Part shown: positions 54,260-60,000 of the stretch, in pieces | How positions within the stretch are numbered: position 1 is the first letter of the stretch | How the letters are laid out: each line of letters starts with the position of its first letter | Assembly: GCF_030272615.1 (NCBI RefSeq) | Contig: NC_081414.1 | Span: 313,137,664-313,197,663, forward strand | Origin: Cryptomeria japonica | Lineage: Eukaryota > Streptophyta > Pinopsida > Cupressales > Cupressaceae | Length of the DNA stretch: 60,000 nucleotides | Reading direction: 5' to 3' | Notes under the pieces: generated by a model | Seen by the model: only the letters and a program-made list of their open reading frames with translations | Database searches by the model: none | Told to the model about the DNA's origin: nothing | Position numbers and translations under genes: made by a program

Positions 54260-56824
54260 ATGTGCCGAGGATGCCAGATGGGTAAAATGACGAGATCAAG
54301 CTTTACAAGTAAGTCTTACACTTCTAAGGGAATTTTAGATCTTGTGCACACTGATCTTTGTGATCCTATGAAAGTTCAAAGTTATTATAGTGATAAATAT
54401 TTCATATTATTTGTGGATGACTATTCAAGGATGATGTCAGTAATGGTTTTAAAAAAAAAATCAGAAGCTTTTCAAATGTTTAAATGGTACAAGGCAAGAG
54501 TTGAAAATGAAACAGGAAGACAACTAAAATGTCTTAGATCAGATAGAGGAGGAGAGTTCACATCTGATGAATTCAACTTATTCTGCAATTATCATGGTAT
54601 TAAAAGACAAGTCTCTGCACCGAGAACTCCACAGCATAATGGAATAGCTGAAAGAAGAAACAAATCTATTGTGGATTATGCTAAAACACTGATGATTGAA
54701 AAGAAGGTGCCACAAACATTTTGGAGAGAAGCAATAAGCACAGCAGTTTACACCTTGAACCGAGTACAATTGAAGAAAGGTACTTTGAAGACACCATATG
54801 AAATCTGGTATGATAAGAAACCTAATGTAAGTTATTTTAAAATCTTTGGAAGTAGATGCTATGTTCACAAAGATGATAGAAATGACAAGTTTGATCAGAA
54901 AAGTGAAGAAGGAACATTTCTAGGTTATTCTTCTAGAAACAAAGCATTTAAATGTCTGATCAAATCATCTAACAAAATAGTAGAAAGTGCAAATGTGAAA
55001 ATTGATGAATTTGCAGAAAGAAATGATGAAGGAAATTTCAAGGAACCAGAAGACTATGATGAATTTGTCTATGTTCAACTGACAAGTCTTACCGAGAAAA
55101 CTGCTGAAGAAAATGAAGAGAATATCCAGTTACCGAGTGATAAAGAAGATCATACAGAGCCTACCAAGCCCGTATTAGCCAAATATGTCAGAAGACATCA
55201 TTCACCAAGTCAGATTATAGGAGATAAGGATGATTCAGTGATGACAAGGAATAAACTGAGACAGAACACATGTTTGATATCTGAATTTGAACCAAGAATA
55301 GTGAAAGAGGCATTTAACAGTGAAGATTGGATAAATGCTATGACAGAAGAGATTGATCAAATCAAGAAGAATGACACATGGAAACTAATCCCAAGACCGA
55401 AGGACAAAAATGTAATCGGTACAAAGTGGATTTTCATAAACAAGCTAAATGAAAAAGGAGAGGTCATTCGAAACAAAGCAAGACTAGTTTGCAAAGGTTA
55501 TGCTCAAGAAGAAGGAATTGATTATGGTGAAACTTTTGCACCTGTTGCTAGACTTGAAGGAGTAAGAAAATTGTTGGCATATGCTTCTTTCAAAAATTTC
55601 AAGGTATATCAAATGGATGTCAAATCTGCATTTCTGAATGGAATATTAGAAGAAGAAGTTTTTATTGAACAACCTGAAGGATTTGTTGAAGACAAGAATA
55701 AAGATCAGGTATGTAAATTGAACAAAGCTTTATATGGTTTGAAACAAGCACCTAGAGCATGGTATGAAAGATTGCACTCTTATTTGATTAAGATTGGTTT
55801 TATAAGGACAAGTGAGAACAACAATATGTACATGAAGAATGATGAAAATGGAATACTGATCTCAGCCATATTTGTTGATGATATTATATTTTGTGGAAAT
55901 GACTCTTTATGCAAGAACTTTGGAAATGAAATGAGCAAAGAATTTGAGATGTCATTAATCGGTGAGATAAAGTATTTTATAGGTTTACAGATACTGCAAA
56001 TGAAAAATGAGATTTTCATTACTCAGTCCAAGTACATAAAGGAAATCTTGAAGAAATTTAGAATGGAGGATTCAAAACCAGTAAGTACTCCTATGACTAC
56101 CAACTCTAAATTATCAAAGAATGATGAATCTGCATTTGTTGATGAGACACTTTACCAATCCATGATTGGAAAGCTACAATATGTCATTCATAGCAGACTA
56201 GACATAGCGCATGCAGTAGGTATAGTTGCAAGATTCTCTGCAGATCCTAAGGAAACACACATGACTGCAATCAAAAGAATTTTTAGATACTTGAAAGGGA
56301 CAAAGGATTATGGCTTAGTATATCAGAAAGGAAATCATTTTGATTTAAAAGTTTATATTGATGCTGATTGGGCAAGCAACATTGATGACAGAAAAAGCAT
56401 AAGTAGAGGAGCTTTCTTTTTAGGAGAAAGACTAGTGAGTTGGCTTAGCAAGAAACAAGGATGTGTTTCACAGTCAACAACAAAAGCTGAATACGTTGCT
56501 GCAGCATTGAATTGTACCAACATTGCATGGATCAAACAACTGTTGGAAGGTATAAATGAGAAAGTTACCGAGCCAGTAACTATATTCTGTGACAATACTA
56601 GTGCCATTAATATTTCAAAGAACCCTGTTATGCACTCTAAGACAATGCACATCTCTATCAAATATCATTATCTTAGAGAAGAAGTTCAAGAGAAGAAAGT
56701 GGTGTTGGAGTATGTTAGCACAAATGAACAAATAGCAGATATCTTCACCAAGCCACTACCAAGGGACACTATTGAATATCTCAGAAGTAAGTTAGGGGTC
56801 CTATCCCTATCTTCTATTCACTGA
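54260..56824 (+). CDS. Element H integrase core, reverse transcriptase and RNase H (854 codons, open)
   Basis: Uninterrupted to its natural stop at 56822. Integrase: CRGCQMGK (residues 2-9), Asp32 in HTDLCDP, Asp95 in RSDRGGEF and Glu131 in NGIAERR, a D-D35E spacing. [57 protein letters not shown] and FVDD (Asp540, Asp541). RNase [49 protein letters not shown] and ADIFTKPLP at the end. The Met at 54260 is just the first after a TGA in the zinc finger, so this is the 3' part of gag-pol rather than a native gene. All catalytic residues seen are intact. Confidence 0.93.
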   Translation: MCRGCQMGKMTRSSFTSKSYTSKGILDLVHTDLCDPMKVQSYYSDKYFILFVDDYSRMMSVMVLKKKSEAFQMFKWYKARVENETGRQLKCLRSDRGGEFTSDEFNLFCNYHGIKRQVSAPRTPQHNGIAERRNKSIVDYAKTLMIEKKVPQTFWREAISTAVYTLNRVQLKKGTLKTPYEIWYDKKPNVSYFKIFGSRCYVHKDDRNDKFDQKSEEGTFLGYSSRNKAFKCLIKSSNKIVESANVKIDEFAERNDEGNFKEPEDYDEFVYVQLTSLTEKTAEENEENIQLPSDKEDHTEPTKPVLAKYVRRHHSPSQIIGDKDDSVMTRNKLRQNTCLISEFEPRIVKEAFNSEDWINAMTEEIDQIKKNDTWKLIPRPKDKNVIGTKWIFINKLNEKGEVIRNKARLVCKGYAQEEGIDYGETFAPVARLEGVRKLLAYASFKNFKVYQMDVKSAFLNGILEEEVFIEQPEGFVEDKNKDQVCKLNKALYGLKQAPRAWYERLHSYLIKIGFIRTSENNNMYMKNDENGILISAIFVDDIIFCGNDSLCKNFGNEMSKEFEMSLIGEIKYFIGLQILQMKNEIFITQSKYIKEILKKFRMEDSKPVSTPMTTNSKLSKNDESAFVDETLYQSMIGKLQYVIHSRLDIAHAVGIVARFSADPKETHMTAIKRIFRYLKGTKDYGLVYQKGNHFDLKVYIDADWASNIDDRKSISRGAFFLGERLVSWLSKKQGCVSQSTTKAEYVAAALNCTNIAWIKQLLEGINEKVTEPVTIFCDNTSAINISKNPVMHSKTMHISIKYHYLREEVQEKKVVLEYVSTNEQIADIFTKPLPRDTIEYLRSKLGVLSLSSIH

Positions 56825-57238
56825 CCGAGTTCGGTGAAAGCATCAATCCGATGACTCTATCGAATATCTTTTGGGAGTTGATGTTGATTTACACCCTTTA
56901 GGATGGTTTCTAAAGGTGTACAAGAATAATACAGGAAATATTACAAAGAAAAACAATTGAAGACAAAATGCTCTGACCGAGACTGAATTGATACACAACA
57001 GCAGGAAATCACTTCATACAGGAAAAAATTATGTTTTAGTTCTTTACTTTTTGGCATTGTTGTCAAAGGGGGAGAAGACTAATATCAGAGGAGAAGACTG
57101 AGAGAAGATTACAGATTGGAAAGAAGACTGAAGAGAAGAGGAGAAGTCTAATGTATGGGGGAGAGCATTTTAGCATTTCAGAATCACAACAATCCGAATC
57201 TTTTAGGGTCAAATCAATTGGTTTTTGCCATCAATGCC

Positions 57239-57250
57239 AAAGGGGGAGAT
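57239..57250 (+). other. Polypurine tract of H
   Basis: aaagggggagat immediately before the LTR start TGTTGGCAAT. The 414 bases between the end of pol and this tract show no further gene; ggggagaagac phrases recur at 57070-57165. Confidence 0.85.
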
Positions 57251-59363
57251 TGTTGGCAATATAACATTATAACAGACAATGAAAGATTGTTGGCATTTCA
57301 ATAAGGATATTGAGAAGGTTGTTGATGATTATGGATACAACTGATTAATGATGTTTATTGTCTTGATATTATTATTTTGTCATTGATGTCAAGAAATTGA
57401 TTTTCTAATTCAGTATGATGTTGCCATATCTTGAAAAGTATGATTTGAAGAGTATAAAGATGTCAGGAAAAGACACAGAAAGAATATGATGAATAAGGGG
57501 ATGAATAAGGTATTCAATGGGCAACTATTACCGAGTCAGACAATGATGAGATCATGATGTTTAGATTGTTTTAACATCATACATATGTTGTAAATTGTAA
57601 GGTTAATACTATACTATGTTATCAAGCAAAGAACCTAGTTGGTAAACCCTAAGGAATCTAGTCGGTAAAACCTAAGGTTATCGATATCGGTTAATGAAGG
57701 CGGAATGTCTACCGAGTGAAGTTTAGTATTTATCGAGTTGTAACCGAGCTATAACAGAATGCATTAAATGTTTACATGCAGTATTTAATGAAGGAAGTTG
57801 ATGAGCTGGAACTGATTAAATGATTGGTATGCCGTGCATGAAGTTTGTTAAGAATCTAAGGCAATCGAAAGTCGACATGAAGATCTACAACACAGATTGA
57901 ACCACAATACCCTAGCACAAGTTCCAAGAAATGTATGCAAGTTCCAAGGCAGGGTAAAACGTTTTTAGATCGAAAGATACATTGAACCTGGATAGGATTG
58001 AAGATCTGATGGCTATGATTGATCATGGAAAATGTGATCAAGGAGATTATGCAGTTACCTAATTGTTTATAAATAGGAAACTGTTGATAAACAATGTATG
58101 CGAGCAAGTGTATGCACAGGGATGCTACATAGTGATAACCGAGCACAGAAGCTTGAAGACCTGTTTAAATAATAGAGTATAGAAGCCTAGCAGATGGACA
58201 AGATTAGTTCTATGTCTAGATTGTATTGAACAAATAAGAATCTGCTTTAGCATTTTAGATGTGAAGTTGCAGATAGATTTTTATTACTGTTATTTTGTGA
58301 AAGTGACAGAAAATCTCTTAACCGAGTGGACCTAACAGTCTTATTTGTAAAACCCTCTAGCAAGGTGACATTCTGATTGAGTGTTTGAAATCCTTTAACA
58401 AGGTCACTTCTAACAAGATGAAGATCCTAATAGATCTGAGGGACATCCCTTAACCGGGTCACATCTAGCAATGTGTTTGTAATCTTTAACAGGATTTGCT
58501 TTTAATCGAGCATACTCTAGAAGAGTATATTTCTTAGTGGGTCCGAAATCTCACAGTGGTTTTTCCCTATTTGGGTTTCCACGTTAAATCTGGTGTTATG
58601 AGGTTTATGATGTTTATATGCTTTTGAGTTTGCATGTTTAACAGTTTATAAATAGAAAACTGTTGATAAACAATGTATGCGGGCAAGTGTATGCACAAGG
58701 ATGCTACATAGTGATTACCGAGCACAGAAGCTTGAAGACCTGTTTGAATAACAGAGTATAGAAGCCCAACAGATGGACAAGATTAGTTCTATGTCTAGAT
58801 TGTATTGAGAAAATAGGAATCTGCTTTAGCATTTTAGATGTGAAGTTGCAGATAGATTTTTATTACTGTTATTTTGTGAAAGTGATAGAAAATCTCTTAA
58901 TCGAGTGGACCTAACAGTCTTATTTGTAAAACCCTCTAGCAAGGTGACATTCTGATTGAGTGTTTGAAATCCTTTAACAAGGTCACTTCTAACAAGGTGA
59001 CGATCCTAACAGATCTAAGGGAAATCCCTTAACCGGGTCACATCTAGCAATGTGTTTGTAATCTTTAACAGGATTTGCTTTTAACCGAGCATACTCTAGA
59101 AGAGTATATTTCTTAGTGGGTCCAAAATCCCACAGTGGTTTTTCCCTATTTGGGTTTCCACGTTAAATCTGGTGTTATGAGGTTTATGATGTTTATATGC
59201 TTTTGAGTTTGCATGTTTAACAATTTTGGTTATATTACTGAAGTATATGTTATCGAGGTTGAATCTGATGTTTTTATGGAAGATTAAGTTTGTATGATTC
59301 ACCCCCCCCCTCTCATCTTGTTGGTTATTGGATCTATACTTATATTAAGTATCAAAACTATTA
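57251..59363 (+). repeat. 3' LTR of H, lengthened by internal duplications
   Basis: Collinear with the 5' LTR but with a 23-bp repeat near 57650 (two ctagt-ggtaaa-cctaagg units) and a 579-bp tandem duplication (58065-58643 and 58644-59222). Ends aactatta, where the 5' LTR has aactatca, before the target copy cattt. A TATA-like ttataaatag lies at 58067 and again at 58646. Confidence 0.92.
58065..59222 (+). repeat. 579-bp tandem duplication inside the H 3' LTR
   Basis: Two units at an offset of 579 bp, joined at gcatgtttaacag|tttataaatag with gttt shared at the junction. The second unit agrees with the 5' LTR at sites where the first unit differs (for example gcgggcaag, gaataacagag, cccaacagatgg, gagaaaatagg). 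Confidence 0.88.
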
Positions 59364-59368
59364 CATTT

Positions 59369-60000
59369 AACTCATAGGTCTCTTCAAGCATTCATTGCTT
59401 TGACCATGGTTATCCCCACTAACTCTTGCACAAGAGTTTGTCCATTGGATAAAGGCATTATTCATTGGATAAAGGCTTTATTCACTAACTCAAGCCTAAC
59501 CTTACCTCCCAAGGTAACCTTCATGTCATCTCAAGAATTTAATGCTTCTTCCCTCTCCTCTCAAGCCATCGCATGTTGACATTTGTCATCCTGGGATTGG
59601 GTTGAAAGCCCTCACATGGATTGATTAATTTTTTATCTCCACCATCCATTTCTCTATTTTTCCTATAAATAGAGCCCATTCCTTCTTCAAAAGGATCCAG
59701 AAATCTTGTAGCATTAAAGTTATAGTAAATTTGAGAGAGCATTTAGAAGCACTTTTCTTTGTTATTTTGGCTAAAATTAACATAGATTAATTAGATATTT
59801 TCTCATATTTAGCTTGTTTGCATTTGCATAATTAGTCATTTTCATAATCTTGAATCTCCATAAGACATCCATAATAGTGCAAAAAGTTGAGGGCTACACT
59901 CATGTGGAACTTGGAGAGGAGAGAAACAAGGGAGGAGCAACTATGAGCATATTGGAGGTCATCTTGGAGGGTTTTGTGTCTTTCCTTTGTTTTTGTGTGC
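59369..60000 (+). repeat. 3' LTR of E, second part, cut by window edge
   Basis: Resumes the E LTR after H and aligns with 12006-12650, including the TATA box (59664-59672). A 20-bp local repeat of ttcattggataaaggc occurs at 59447-59479. About 145 bases of this LTR should lie to the right of the window. Confidence 0.88.

Larger units (their letters stand above)
51071..59363 (+). mobile_element. Ty1/copia element H inserted in the 3' LTR of E
   Basis: LTR, primer site, gag, protease, integrase, RT, RNase H, polypurine tract, LTR: integrase before RT is the copia order. Target copies cattt flank it exactly (51066-51070 and 59364-59368). The LTRs differ by about 3-4% outside the duplicated part. 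gag-pol is a single frame with five in-frame stops, all upstream of 54260. The 3' LTR is 2113 bp against 1511 bp for the 5' LTR because of internal duplications. Confidence 0.95.
11353..60000 (+). mobile_element. Tat-type Ty3/gypsy element E, host of nested insertions D, G and H
   Basis: 5' LTR from 11353, primer site at 20128, gag 40287, protease, G-patch-like segment, duplicated RT, two RNase H domains, integrase to 48274, a 2.1-kb non-coding tail, polypurine tract and 3' LTR from 50416 running past the window. A second, archaeal-type RNase H before integrase is the hallmark of the Tat group. By eye the LTR parts differ at about 5% of positions. Insertions D (5' LTR), G (leader) and H (3' LTR) account for about 31.8 kb of its span. 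Confidence 0.85.

Overview
The window reads as intergenic DNA from a large plant nuclear genome. No host gene was recognised. Essentially everything is nested retrotransposon: plant-type Ty3/gypsy chromoviruses, Ty3/gypsy elements of the Tat type (RT followed by two RNase H domains), a Ty1/copia element and a plant LINE. Almost all copies carry stops and frameshifts. The mix and decay suggest a large seed-plant genome, possibly a gymnosperm, but nothing here fixes the species.

Layout. (1) 1-7042: chromovirus A, plus strand, with its 5' LTR cut by the window edge. It sits inside LINE B, because the LINE reading frame runs right up to 7043. (2) 7043-10102: LINE B, minus strand, 5' truncated, abutting (3) 10103-11352, a second copy of the 3' untranslated tail of Tat element E. 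(4) 11353 to beyond 60000: Tat element E, plus strand. Its 5' LTR (11353-20122) is split by chromovirus D (12654-19987), and its 3' LTR (from 50416) is split by copia element H (51071-59363). (5) E's leader is interrupted at 23540-39651 by Tat element G, minus strand. (6) The gag-to-integrase region of E is 40287-48274 and its long 3' tail is 48275-50415.

Most notable structures. The low-coordinate half of G has been replaced by a copy of its other flank: its LTR at 23540-24661 is followed by 2.47 kb of E 5'UTR and gag (24662-27135) that also lies beyond the other G LTR at 39652-42123, with abrupt fusion to the G integrase. This looks like a repair scar made by copying from the sister LTR. 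Inside G, 35088-35956 is an array of 18 hairpin modules built on palindromic cores, whose outer arms differ between modules but usually stay complementary. E carries a 770-bp tandem duplication of its reverse transcriptase. D has nearly identical LTRs but a badly broken polyprotein, suggesting that an already dead copy was mobilised in trans. H keeps an uninterrupted 854-codon integrase-RT-RNase H frame, with all five nonsense codons upstream of it.

Relative order by nesting: E predates G, D and H; LINE B predates A. Divergences are counts by eye: about 5% between E LTRs, 6-7% for A, about 3-4% for H, about 1.5% for D. The G LTR pair is uneven, from about 12% in its first 190 bp to 3-5% over the rest.
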